Of a stretch of 64,000 bases of DNA, positions 12,201-19,820 are shown in pieces. Location: assembly GCA_020284085.1 (NCBI GenBank), contig JACEVL010000415.1, forward strand, positions 1,230,879 through 1,294,878, written 5' to 3'. The notes beneath the pieces were generated by a model that had not been told where the DNA came from, did not search any database, and saw only the letters and a program-made list of their open reading frames with translations. The translations under genes and the position numbers were made by a program. The DNA is from Aporrectodea caliginosa. Taxonomy: Eukaryota > Annelida > Clitellata > Crassiclitellata > Lumbricidae. Each line of letters starts with the position of its first letter. Position 1 is the first letter of the stretch.

Positions 12201-15200
12201 ATAGGCCTACAACAATTGCCAAGAAAGTTGAAGAGACGCACATTTTCTCATTTCTAATTTCAAATTTGTTAAAAACCAAAAACCCGAAATTTGCGTTTTA
12301 TTGGTTTTTTGGGTTAAAAAAACAAAAAACAAAAAACAAAGCCTTTAACAGCTCTGATGTTAAATGTCATTACGAACGAATAGGCCTTTATTACAACTTT
12401 TATCAAAACAGTGCACAGTAAGCTGAAAGAGCCACCAGTGCCTACACAGTAATGTAGTGAACATGTCTAGACTGTATAGTCTGTAGTTCCTCACGAATTT
12501 GGCTATTCTAACTTTCTGTTCACAAATGTGTCTATCAAGTCCCTTTCGGCATTTAAGAAGCTGAAAGGTGCATTAGAACAGAAATTCATCAAGAGCTGCA
12601 GACTTGTGGAGTGGTTTGGATGTGGGCACAATCACAGCTTTTAACAGGAAGCTAGGAAAATTGGGCTAAAATGGATAAAATTAAGTATGTTCAAAGTTAT
12701 ATTTCAGTGGTTTTAAAACAGACTAAACGTCTTCTAAAACACTTAAAACTCTTGTTGTGCTAAGTCGTCAATATTAAAATTATGAAATTCGCTAGATGTG
12801 GTTTTTTTACATCATGCAACTGAAAAGCATTATTGACATAATGTGACTTTTTCCCTAATAATTATTGTCACAGAAAAACGGACAAAAGTGCATTAAATTT
12901 TTCAGTTTTAAAAGCTTGGGGGCCCTTTGGACCTCGGGGGCCCTGGACTTTGTCCACCCTCGTTATATGGCTGTTATGCCACTGAACAATACATGTGAAC
13001 TTCTGTTATGCGCATAATTAGCCAATGATGCTTTCGTGGGCCGCAGAGCCGTACCTAAAGACTGCAGAATTTGAGAGGTTCAAATTAGTTATTTTTACTA
13101 TTAAGCGAAATAAAATCATTGTGCTAGCAACAAGCCAGTACCTACTAAATCCTCACTCCACTAGAGAGATTTTTGATAATGAAAATCAAAATTAAGATTT
13201 TATAACCTTAATTGACCGTTTGTATGCTAAAAAATGCATCTTTTAAGATTGAGGTTTGCAAACATTTTCTGGTAACGGGCTCAACGAACCCTCCCAGACT
13301 CCTGCCCCATTTTGCTCAGGCGCCTTCGGCAGTCGGCACCCTGGCCCACCACTTGCTGGAAAAATATTGCCACTGGCCCACCATTAACACAGCTTTGACA
13401 CCTTTGCATTTCGTGCACAAATTAGCCCATCATTGGTATCTTACCTGAACGATTAAAAGCGTTGGCTGACGTTCTGACGGCCGAATAGACTGGAATACTG
13501 GAGTTATCAGCTGAAGCCAGAAAACTCTGATGGTAGGATGGCTTCTCCGTAGAACGCAACTCTGACAAGTTCACGTACTGTTGAGCATTTGGCATGACAC
13601 CTCTGCCCGACATCGCTGGACCCATTTCACCTCCCTCTCTATCTAATCTTCCCAAATCCTCTTTTCCGAATTCATGATCGAGTCTCGGTAGAGAAATTAC
13701 CGACATCGGCAAATGGGCAGATGCTTCAACGGACAAATAACAACAACCACTTATAACACGATGTTTAAGCTGCTGCTCTTGCCAAAAATGATAACCAAAA
13801 TTCGAAAGGCGGTTTATATCGTGGAGTCGAGATAAGAATATTCTTTAATTGACCAAATACAATTGCTATCCGAATTTTGGTGTACAGACATGGTAATAAA
13901 CATACATCATCCACTGAGCTGATCAAGACAGTAGAGATCTTGAAGGGGTGCTATATAAATGTTGACTCATTGATCGATTGAGTTAGCAATAATTCACACA
14001 AGCAGCACATTTTGTAATGTAAATGTATACCCTGCTTTGATATTCTTTCCATATGCATGGACTTATATATACACTTGATAACTAATGAATATGATGTTTA
14101 GCAATAGCAAATCTTAAAAATTCTCAAAACTCTACATCTATATATATATATATATATATGACTTTTCAAAATATTCAATATTAGACTATAATGTATACAT
14201 TATACATATGCAAACTGACCCCAAATATATCTTGATCTGTATAATTATAGCTATAGATATGTATGAGACAATTCAAATGACATTCTAACTTCAATATAAT
14301 ATATACACACAACATTGATAAATATTAATTTAAAATAAATAAATATATATTATATGCATATACAACATTGATAAATATTAATTTAAAATAAATAAATATA
14401 TATTATATGCATATACAACATTGATAAATATTAATGTAAAATAAATAAATAAAAATATATATACATATATATTTTATGTATGGTCAACCTATTTGTGTGG
14501 CCAGCATATAAATTATATTGTCAACAAATTCGAACTATCTTGTGTCCACTTTATTGTCCACTATAATTTTTTAATGACTTGTGAATGATGGTTTATATAC
14601 GAAAATATTCTACGCAATTCTCATAGATACAAAGTGCATACATTCTTGTGTATATGCAGAGAATATTAGGGTCTGTTTTTTGTTGTGAATTTCTCTGATT
14701 TACGTTATTCCGTTCTGGAAGCGAAATCATTATTTCTCATCTGGCCGGCAAACTGAGAAGTGGTTCCAGTCAGCTGCTGTTCTGCATCAGACGAAAAGAA
14801 GAAAGAGAGACGGAAAGAAGACGTAGACTCCGACAGGGATGCTGGATGCCTCCAGCTGCCGAATCGCCATCATCATCATCAACAGCAGTGGTCCCAGCTG
14901 CAGCAGCAGCAGCAGCAGCAACGGCGGAGGCGGCATAGACTGATGGTTTGGATCGTTCGATACCCGGGTCAGCGGAGAGAGGGCTCCGTATATGGACTGA
15001 GAAATGAGTTCGAAGAAGGCAAGTAGAGTAACCGCCAGATAAACAAGATGACAGTGACACTGATGGCCAGAGACACGCCCGTCAGAACGACTGACCGACC
15101 AAATGACTGACCAGCTGATTGAATGACCCAGTCACTGACCAACAGACTGACTCACAGATTGAAATGGCCAGTGACTGGCTGACCGACCCAGCGGATTGAA

Positions 15201-16529
15201 TGACCCAGTCACTGGCGAACTGAAATACTGGTAAACCAGAATGCTGACCTAAATTAATGGCCAACAGATAAAATGACTAACTGACCAATAAAAAATAAAC
15301 AGTGTGATCGAATGAGTAACCAGATGGCTTCACCAACAAGTAGACTGACTGACTGACTGACCTACCGACTGACCAACTGACTGACCAACTGACTGACCAA
15401 CCGACTGTCCAACCGGCTGACCAACTAACTGACCAATTGACCGACCGACTGACCGACCAACTGACTGACCAATTGACTGACCGACCGCCTGATCTACTGA
15501 CTGACCAACCGACTGACCAACTGACTGACCAGGCGACTGACCATCTGGCTGACCAACTGACTGATAAACTGACTGACAGATCTTATTGACTGACTGACTG
15601 ACCGAAATACTGACCAACTCACTGACCAATTGACTGACCAATTGACTGACCAAATGACTGACTAAACTGACTGACAGATCTTATTGTATTGTAACGGCAC
15701 ATTTGCACAGTGCCTCTGTACGAGAAGGGGTGCTCTAAAGCTTGGTGGTTAGCATGCTGGACTGTCAATCGAGAGGTCGGGAGTTCAAACCCCCAACACT
15801 TCATAATGTTCAATGGCTGCCTGAAGGGCTAGCTTAAGGGACTGCTCCTCTTCTTCTGTAACAGAAATTCCTCAGCAGAAGTCTCAGTCTGACAATCCCA
15901 AACCACGATTGGACAGAATTATAAATGACGCCTTCGATGACATTTTGCCACATTGTTATTTATTTGCTCCAATGCCAACAGACTGCAGTATGTTTCAAAA
16001 ATCAGTCTGCTGCCTCATCACAACGGATGACCAGGTTTCACACGAAAGCAACACACAACACATAAACGGCGTACAAAAAAACAGTCACCACATACATTGA
16101 TCATGTTATCATCTTTGTTATTATGCATTTATAAAGCGCCACTATGTAATGACAAAGCATCAATCGATGGCGCTGAGCAATTGTAAGTAAAGGACCTGCT
16201 CAAGGTCCCTACACAGTAACCGTCTCAGGGGAGCCTTGAACCCGTACAAGGCGGGCGCTCTAACCACTCAGCCACTGTGTCCCACACTGAGTCTCGTGTG
16301 TCCTTATTAGTCTTCATATAGGACAAAACTAGCTTTTTGCATGGCTTCAGCGTAATATATAATTTAGAGAGCAGTGACTGGTTGAGTGCTTCATTTCTGA
16401 TGCATACAGCATAGGCACACTGGCCTCCCCTGAGGCGGTTGCTGCATAGGAACCTTGAGTAAGTACTTCACTTGCAATTCTCTGCGCCATTCAGAGATTG
16501 GTCATCAGACAGTGGCGCTTAATAAATAC

Positions 16530-16564
<35 letters not shown>

Positions 16565-17662
16565 GATGATGATGATGATGACGACGATGATGATGATGAT
16601 GATAATAATAATCCGTCCGTCAATTTAATTAGAGTGTTTGTTTGTTGGCTTTATGAAGAAATAAAGTAGTTATAGCAATTTCAATATCAAAACCATCAAT
16701 AATATCAATAATAACAATAATAACAATGACAACAACAACGACAGCAGCAACAACGACACCAACAGCAACAACAACTACAACAACGACACCAACAACGACA
16801 ACAACAACGACAGCAACAACAACAACACAATAATAATAATAATAAAGGCACCAACCTTCTTTATTTCTGTTGATTCGAGAGTAGACGACATCGCTAAACC
16901 TTGTTCCATCCTTTGTTCCGGATGCTGGGTCCGGATGCCCAATGAGGCGGCAGTCACGGTCCGTCTCGGAATCACTCGACTGTGGTACAACGGGATTCCT
17001 GACCCACCCGGAATTGGACAGGTCCCCCGGACCTCGAGACAGGGACCTCTGACGACTCGGCTTCGACTGATAACATACAAAGTGTTGCTTCGCTTCCATG
17101 CCTCCATCCTCTTCTTCCTCTTCCTCCTCCTCCTCTTCATCGTCGTCATCGTCTTCCTCAGAACCGCTTAGGTAGCTGTAGAGTCGATCGACCGACCCCA
17201 GCGATGCCTCTGTCGTCACCAGGAGCTGACCACTGGGCAGCTGACCACCGGTCAGTATATGACCACGGCCATTTCGACCAGTGACCCCCCTCGGCTGCCA
17301 TTTTTCTCTGGCGCTGGCCGCCTTGCCCAGCGGACCGGACGTCTTAGGGAGATGGTTCCTACAGTTCCTCATGTTCTTCTCGTCCTCTGACGAACTGTTC
17401 GATTTGCATCCGGGTGTCGGCACCCGCCTGCCTCCACACCCACCGCCCTGATGACCCTGGCGCAGAGACAGGGCCGACGCCACCCTTCCTCCGTGGTAAT
17501 CCATCCTGGAATGGCGTGTCCCAGCGGAGACGAAAGAGGATCCTCAGCTGGGCGCCTGGGTCTCCATCTTCAGCAAGATAGCGCGACGGTCCCTCCGGCG
17601 GCGGCGCTGCATCGCCCGGCGGCGGCGGCGCGGCGGCGGCGGCGGCGTCCGTCATAGCACCA
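2017..17662 (-). CDS. TENM: Teneurin (type II transmembrane adhesion receptor), N-terminal part, eight exons
   Basis: Teneurins are large type II single-pass receptors for cell adhesion and synaptic partner matching. They have an N-terminal cytoplasmic domain, one membrane span, EGF repeats, then NHL and YD-repeat domains. The exons here spell about 712 codons: cytoplasmic residues 1 to about 450, a membrane span at about 456-478, a conserved lead-in to the EGF repeats ([18 protein letters not shown] and [14 protein letters not shown] motifs), then EGF 1-3. Exon joins are 16856/13723, 13445/9525, 9240/7441, 7215 or 7230/5779, 5490/4339, 4231/3449 and 3348/2211, with phases 1,1,2,1,0,1,1 and a final phase 1 at 2017. 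That agreement across independent junctions is strong support. The 3' part lies beyond base 1. The family identity of the extracellular part is certain; the cytoplasmic exons are inferred from phase, splice sites and position. Confidence 0.9.
2498..2900. repeat. Minisatellite, unit near 25-27 bp
   Basis: Diverged tandem units of the form CATCTCTAAAACCACCCCAT followed by CAAAC, more than ten copies, inside the intron between exons 7 and 8. Confidence 0.85.
2900..3120 (+). repeat. Direct repeat of about 83 bp, two copies
   Basis: 2900-2982 and 3038-3120 share the order GCCCCATGACT, CCAAACCCCACT, CAACACTAAAACCACCA and GGGCATGATAGCC, with few differences. The second copy runs into the SINE-B head. 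Confidence 0.8.
3103..3285 (+). repeat. SINE-B element
   Basis: A tRNA-like head (GATAGCCGAATGGTTACAGC) is followed by a body with GACCTTGAGCAAGTCCTTCA, GCGCCATCGATTGATGCTTG and a GGCGCGTAATAAATGC tail ending in (ATA)n. The same body recurs at 4.0, 7.7, 16.1, 16.4, 27.4 and 30.1 kb. Confidence 0.75.
3348..3449 (-). CDS. TENM: Teneurin exon 7: EGF-like repeat 1
   Basis: The acceptor TTCTCCAG ends at 3450 and the donor is CAGG|GTCAGT. The 33 codons contain [18 protein letters not shown] and then FPGFTGTDC: six cysteines with teneurin EGF 1 spacing, including the typical C-x-CFPGF-x-G-x-DC ending. Phase 1 on both sides, the classic symmetric EGF exon arrangement. Confidence 0.94.
3585..3910. 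repeat. (CAT)n / (AATC)n microsatellite
   Basis: Long ATC trinucleotide run, then AATC tetranucleotide run from about 3820. It lies in the intron between exons 6 and 7 and accounts for the polyHis, polyIle and polyAsp reading frames. Confidence 0.97.
4035..4130 (+). repeat. SINE-B 3' fragment
   Basis: CAACTGCTCAGTGCCATCGA, then CTGATGCATGGTCAATAGAT, and an ATAAAT-type tail; no head. Confidence 0.6.
4231..4339 (-). CDS. TENM: Teneurin exon 6: extracellular linker before EGF 1
   Basis: The acceptor is TCTGTCTGTCACAG (ends 4340) and the donor CAAG|GTCAGT. The 36 codons include [20 protein letters not shown], matching the conserved teneurin pattern of aromatic/acidic residues followed by W-[YH]-L-x-x-Y-N-D-G. 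Phase 0 in and 1 out fit the neighbouring exons. This exon is too short to stand out as an ORF and was found by homology and splice signals. Confidence 0.93.
4969..5210 (+). pseudogene. LINE (non-LTR retrotransposon) 3' end
   Basis: The reading frame 4969-5154 ends in [20 protein letters not shown], then [19 protein letters not shown] and a stop. The [FV]-S-V-x-GP-x-x-WN-x-LP pattern followed by F-x-x-x-LKT-x-x-F is the usual C-terminus of reverse transcriptases of CR1/Jockey-like LINEs. The 3' tail is GGGGCGCTATGTAAAT followed by (GAAT)n. It is 5'-truncated, as LINE copies usually are, and lies in the intron between exons 5 and 6. Confidence 0.7.
5225..5465 (-). repeat. SINE-A element with tRNA-Asp-like head
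   Basis: On the minus strand, GATGGTGTAGTGGTTAGCGT (A box) and GGTCGGGGGTTCAAATCCCC (B box) form a tRNA-like head. The body contains GGGCAGAAATTT and the end is CTTATATGCTGAGGTTAAGA. The head starts only about 25 bases beyond the donor of teneurin exon 5. It is not a functional tRNA: the acceptor stem is not closed. Confidence 0.8.
5490..5779 (-). CDS. TENM: Teneurin exon 5: extracellular region before the EGF repeats
   Basis: The acceptor TTTCCCGTTTGTCAG ends at 5780. About 96 codons follow, containing [20 protein letters not shown] and then [17 protein letters not shown]. The motif F-x-x-F-N-I-S-L and the sequence GVYG-x-RN-x-x-PSH-x-QYDF are hallmarks of the teneurin ectodomain just outside the membrane. 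NIS is a possible glycosylation site. A Gln/Lys-rich tail follows. The donor is ACA|GTAGTA at 5489, phase 0. The open frame runs on past the donor into a SINE and should not be read as protein. Confidence 0.92.
5800..7210 (-). other. Intron between exons 4 and 5
   Basis: AT-rich and otherwise unremarkable. It contains an (AATC)n block at about 6115-6300, then (GAAC)n to 6355. No exon or conserved motif seen. Confidence 0.6.
6115..6365. repeat. (AATC)n and (GAAC)n microsatellites
   Basis: Tetranucleotide runs, almost perfect at 6205-6270. Confidence 0.95.
7215..7441 (-). CDS. TENM: Teneurin exon 4: juxtamembrane region and single transmembrane helix
   Basis: The acceptor TTTTTTCAG ends at 7442. 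The exon encodes [18 protein letters not shown], then a basic stop-anchor ([10 protein letters not shown]), then CTWKC followed by [20 protein letters not shown]. The basic segment, the C-x-W-K-C motif and a helix of about 23 residues match the membrane region of known teneurins, which carry a similar CNWKC sequence before the helix. Basic residues on the N-terminal side fit type II topology, with the N-terminus inside. The donor is uncertain: G|GTTTTT at 7229 or T|GTTGAG at 7214. Both give phase 1, and a TGA at 7212-7210 limits the exon. Confidence 0.85.
7475..7705 (+). repeat. SINE-A element
   Basis: Head CAGTGGTTAGCATGCGGACT and TGTTCAACTCC, then GGGCAGAAATTTATTTAGAG, and end CCGAAGCTAAGAAAATGAAG plus TCGCTAAC. 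It begins about 30 bases upstream (minus sense) of the exon 4 acceptor. Confidence 0.75.
7715..7810 (+). repeat. SINE-B 3' fragment
   Basis: GAACCTTGACCAAGTCC, then CAATTGCTCAGGGCCATCGA and GCTTAATAAATAATAAT. Confidence 0.65.
7810..9235 (-). other. Intron between exons 3 and 4
   Basis: 8000-8600 is free of simple repeats and relatively CpG-rich. It has partly open frames on the minus strand (8590-8258) but no family match and no convincing splice pair, so it could be an enhancer or an unrecognised exon. The remainder shows nothing. Confidence 0.4.
9240..9525 (-). CDS. TENM: Teneurin exon 3: cytoplasmic domain with Ser/His-rich and polyAla segments
   Basis: The exon starts after GCCGTTTTCAG (ends 9526) in phase 1 and ends at GAAGA|GTCAGT in phase 2. 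That is exactly what the next exon needs: GA+G makes Glu, followed by QFYSAF. It encodes about 95 residues: [19 protein letters not shown], a His/Ser/Arg-rich stretch, a seven-residue Ala run from (GCA)n at about 9361-9383, then an acidic, Gln-rich end. Other frames of the same stretch are also open for short distances because of the CAG triplets, but only this frame satisfies both junction phases. Confidence 0.7.
9721..9840 (+). repeat. 110-bp interspersed repeat, copy 2
   Basis: Contains CAGTTTAACGACACTGTGTG, the GCGTCGACCTCCTCCTTTAT block, GGGACTGGCACTGCCAGAGT and CAGTGGCGGAG. Shares all blocks with the 45.2 kb copy. Confidence 0.8.
9836..10005. repeat. Minisatellite, GAGCATTAGACATTAAAGAG-like unit
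   Basis: About eight diverged units of 20-24 bp directly after the interspersed repeat. Confidence 0.8.
10005..10800 (-). other. Intron between exons 2 and 3, unique part
   Basis: AT-rich to 10400, then ordinary sequence. Nothing recognised. Confidence 0.5.
10800..10985. repeat. Minisatellite of GAGACCAAGACCG units
   Basis: Units of about 36 bp built from AAGACCAAGACCGAGACC and AAGACCGCGTGGTCC. Reads as Pro-Arg or Asp-Gln repeats on the plus strand and Leu-Val-Ser-Val repeats on the minus strand, without coding support. Confidence 0.92.
11485..11690. repeat. Second GACCAAGACC minisatellite block
   Basis: Diverged units of the same type as at 10.8 kb, ending in several GTCTCGAGAC palindromes. 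A weak third block lies at about 28100-28200. Confidence 0.85.
11839..12984. mobile_element. hAT-like non-autonomous transposon, 1146 bp, intact
   Basis: The 5' end CAGTGGCGTAACAACC and the inverted 3' end CAGTGGCATAACAGCC form terminal inverted repeats. The 8-bp flanks are identical (AACAATAC at 11831-11838 and 12985-12992). The subterminal regions carry repeated GGGGGCCCTT motifs. The interior is AT-rich without a transposase. An inner AAAAACAAAAAAC-rich section (about 11992-12356) with CAGGGGTG and CAGCTCTG ends may be a further inserted element. It lies in the intron between exons 2 and 3. Confidence 0.88.
13005..13410 (-). mobile_element. Old hAT-like element, same family as 50.8 kb
   Basis: On the minus strand, AGGTGTCAAA, then GGTGGGCCAGTGGCAATATT, GCCGAAGGCGCCTGAGCA and AGCATACAA match 50816-51007 in order. 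The far end is degraded. It starts about 35 bases downstream of the exon 2 donor. Confidence 0.65.
13445..13723 (-). CDS. TENM: Teneurin exon 2: cytoplasmic domain
   Basis: The 93-residue segment runs from [19 protein letters not shown] to [14 protein letters not shown]. It is rich in Ser, polar and charged, with no repeats, unlike its surroundings. The acceptor is TTATTTGTCCGTTGAAG ending at 13724 and the donor is TCAG|GTAAGA at 13444, a near-consensus site. It enters and leaves in phase 1. It contains [11 protein letters not shown], a tyrosine in a short acidic/polar setting that could be a phosphorylation site; that is inference. The donor lies only about 35 bases from an old hAT-like element. 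Confidence 0.72.
14130..14470. repeat. (TA)n and a tandem repeat of about 60 bp
   Basis: A TA run at 14139-14159. Then about three units of TACAACATTGATAAATATTA followed by ATTTAAAATAAATAAATATA and TATTATATGCATA. Confidence 0.85.
14835..14996 (-). CDS. TENM: Candidate teneurin cassette exon (cytoplasmic domain)
   Basis: A long pyrimidine tract ends in TTTCTCAG at 14997, one of the best acceptors in the region. Entering in phase 1, as exon 1 requires, the frame is open to a stop well beyond the exon. It reads [20 protein letters not shown], then a polyalanine run from (GCT)n, then [11 protein letters not shown]. Possible donors in phase 1 are at 14834 (T|GTCGGA) or 14828 (A|GTCTAC); neither is strong. 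Both make the exon length a multiple of three, so it could be skipped without changing frame. The same DNA carries CAG and CAT triplet repeats, so a chance open frame is possible. Confidence 0.45.
15080..15700. repeat. Minisatellite of GACTGACCAACT units
   Basis: Dozens of 12-bp (and 8/16-bp) variants of GACTGACCAACT. Produces Val-Gly-Gln-Ser repeats on the minus strand. It lies just upstream (minus sense) of the candidate cassette exon. Confidence 0.93.
15740..15870 (+). repeat. SINE-A element, 5' part
   Basis: TTGGTGGTTAGCATGCTGGA, then CTGTCAATCGAGAGGTCGGG and AGTTCAAACCCCC. Confidence 0.7.
16118..16284 (-). repeat. SINE-B element
   Basis: On the minus strand, CAGTGGCTGAGTGGTTAGAG and GGGTTCAAGGCTCC, then CAATTGCTCAGCGCCATCGA and GTGGCGCTTTATAAATGCAT. 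The best-preserved head of this family. Confidence 0.78.
16407..16620 (+). repeat. SINE-B copy with (AAT)n/(GAT)n tail
   Basis: GAACCTTGAGTAAGTACTTC, GTGGCGCTTAATAAATACGT, then (AAT)n and (GAT)n. It is inverted relative to the 16.1 kb copy about 125 bp away. Confidence 0.75.
16690..16850. repeat. (CAA)n/(AAT)n microsatellite
   Basis: Imperfect CAACAACGACACC-type run directly following the exon 1 donor in minus sense. Confidence 0.92.
16856..17662 (-). CDS. TENM: Teneurin exon 1: 5' leader and start of cytoplasmic domain
   Basis: The proposed start ATG at 17504-17502 has A at -3 and G at +4, a strong start context. An in-frame TGA about 40 bases upstream rules out a longer reading frame without splicing. 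The 216 codons are hydrophilic: Ser/Gly/Arg-rich, a Ser-acidic patch near residue 40, an uninterrupted Asp/Glu run of about 16 residues near residue 120, and a Ser/Arg-rich tract. The exon ends at 16856 with GAAG|GTTGGT, a weak donor, in phase 1. Upstream, TTTTCCAG ending at 17663 could be an acceptor, making 17662-17505 a leader. No transmembrane segment is present here. The sequence is not recognisably conserved, which is usual for teneurin cytoplasmic domains. An alternative is that translation begins in another exon. Confidence 0.62.
17359..17655 (-). CDS. Overlapping upstream ORF in another frame (98 codons)
   Basis: An ATG at 17655-17653, just inside the putative leader, opens a frame of 98 codons that runs past the proposed teneurin start and stops at 17359. 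It begins [20 protein letters not shown] and is Pro/Ala/Gly-rich because it reads through a GCC/CCG repeat. It could be a regulatory upstream ORF, an alternative start joined by a different splice, or the true N-terminus broken by a one-base assembly error in the GC-rich tract. Its start context (G at -3, A at +4) is only moderate. No family recognised. Confidence 0.3.
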   Translation of the reverse strand: MTDAAAAAAPPPPGDAAPPPEGPSRYLAEDGDPGAQLRILFRLRWDTPFQDGLPRRKGGVGPVSAPGSSGRWVWRQAGADTRMQIEQFVRGREEHEEL

Positions 17663-17990
17663 CTGGAAAACATATCACATAAACCGCGCTTGTCACGTCT
17701 AATGTATTAATCGATTGGAAATGGCCGCCCGTCCCGGACGAAGGCTCCCACGGCGCACTTCCGTCGTAAAACAGGAAATCGGACGCAACGACAATTCTCC
17801 GCTCCTAACATAATTCGCGACACTTCGCGCGCTGCACGTTCCCGCTCAACGCGGCCGCCAACGCCGTTCACCGCATAATCGGATGATCTCGAAACGCGCG
17901 AAACCGCCGCCGTAATCCGCAATTTGGAAATGGCTAAGCAACAGTTTCGGCGGCGGCGGCGCATCAGCTGCGCGGCAGGGAGGGCGCGTT
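17440..17990. promoter_or_regulatory. CpG-rich patch at the teneurin 5' end, putative promoter region
   Basis: This is the densest run of CG dinucleotides in the left third of the window, including GCGGCGGCG runs at 17590-17650 and 17946-17960. It coincides with the proposed leader and first coding exon. AT-rich repeats flank it on both sides. No clear TATA box sits at a usable distance, so a dispersed, CpG-type start region is inferred. Confidence 0.4.
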
Positions 17991-18660
17991 TTACCAGAAG
18001 TGGCGCTACATAAATACTGGATTGCGTTAAAGTGATTGAATCATAACGGAGGAAGTAATGTCTCTGTCAAGTTCCGATGTGGATTTCTCCAACCGGGGAT
18101 TATGACTGTGGATTGGTGTTTTGTTTCTCAGCACCCATTGATAGATGCCCAGTGCATTACAGACCTCACAGTAACGCACTGTATGAGTATTCCGATTTGA
18201 ACTTGAACAGTCAAAACTACCACAGTCCACATAGAACTGATCCCCATCCGAGTCTGAGAGGATTTGATTCCCCAAATATGCTGTAGGTGAACTCTGTGCA
18301 TTGCTAGATTTACTAGGTCTAAAAATCCTAATTATAACCTGTCCGAGCAAAGCATTTATGTATAGATGGAAAATAAACATTATCTAATTATCAGTAGGCT
18401 ATGTAAATTTTCAAGGTAAATTTTAAAATAAGAATAAGCTCTAAACAGTGGGGTATTCAAGCCAAATCCTTCACCAGAAACAGAGTCATTGAAACACTGA
18501 AACCAAAAAATCGGACAATCTGAAAGTTAACAGAACCCAAACTAAATAAAGGTTATCAAAAAGCAAAAACTTTCCCTTTAATACCTTGAAAAGGGTCTGC
18601 ATCTAAGGAATGAAAAAGGAATGAATTCAGCTTGCTCTTTATGACTAATATCCACACTAG
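17990..18660. other. Unique sequence upstream of the CpG patch
   Basis: Begins with a TGGCGCTACATAAAT repeat tail. Otherwise nothing recognised. Confidence 0.4.
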
Positions 18661-19060
18661 CTCTATCCAAACATTACAGTGTTTAATGGTCATTGGTGTA
18701 AACACAGAAAATACTACAACATTTAAATCAATTACACATGTGTAAACAACAATACATTCCAACATTTAAATGGTTATGTCTGTCAATACTCAATACCGTA
18801 CTCAAGTAGAGACAGTAAACATTACAACATTCAAATGGCTAGAAGTGCAACCCAGCAAACATGAAAAACATTTCAAAGGTTATGAGTATATTCAGTGTTA
18901 TCACAACAAACATTCCAACATTTAAAGTTACAAGTGTAAACACAGCAAACATTCCAACATTTAAACATCTACAAGTGTAAATATGGCAAACATAACGGCA
19001 CTTAAATGGTTACAAGTTGACACACACAAAATTACAACATTTAAATGGATATCTAGATAG
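18660..19060. repeat. Minisatellite, unit about 50 bp
   Basis: Diverged units of ACAAGTGTAAACACAGCAAA followed by CATTCCAACATTTAAATGG, about seven copies. Confidence 0.8.
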
Positions 19061-19061
19061 A

Positions 19062-19141
19062 CAGATAGCTAAGATAGATTCGACAGATGAAATGGATAGG
19101 CCGATAGACAGATAGATAGATTAGATAGATTAGACAGACAG

Positions 19142-19175
<34 letters not shown>

Positions 19176-19215
19176 ACACACACAGAAAGTCAGTCTACTG
19201 ACAGACAGACAGATG
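19062..19215. repeat. (GATA)n, (CA)n, (GACA)n microsatellite
   Basis: Mixed tetra- and dinucleotide run. Confidence 0.92.
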
Positions 19216-19820
19216 GATGGATTTCTTTATTGGTTCGAATGTAAGAAGCACACAGAGTGAGAAAAAAGCATACATACAATACATGTATACATACTGAATA
19301 CATTTGTATACACAGCAAATATTACAAAATTCATCCTCATTTATTTATTGTTCTAAAAAACAGTACAACATGTAGTGCACAAATATGTTTCATGGATACA
19401 TAGGGCAGATCCAGAAGGGTCTGTCCTTTTAAGCCCTAATAAGGCAGGATCAAAGACCCACTTATTAGAGTCACCTATTGGAGAACAAATAATAATAACA
19501 TAACCGGGTTGCAATGTTTTAACACAACAGAATATAAAGAAATCATTCAAATAAGTTCAAGGTTGTCTCGGACTGCAGCTTTGTCATCCATACATAATCT
19601 CATTCTCAATGCTCCAACACAGTGCAGTCTACTGATCGATCCAATGATCGATCGGCAGCAGATCCCTATGATCACAGTCATGCAACACACACATTGGATT
19701 TTAGGTACAGACTGTGGTCTCAATTCAAAGCCCTTTGTACATCCACTGAAGGATTGTGCAGCACGGTTAAGTCTTCATGTTAAATTGGATGCTGGGCTCA
19801 TCTTCAAGTGAGCTGGATAC

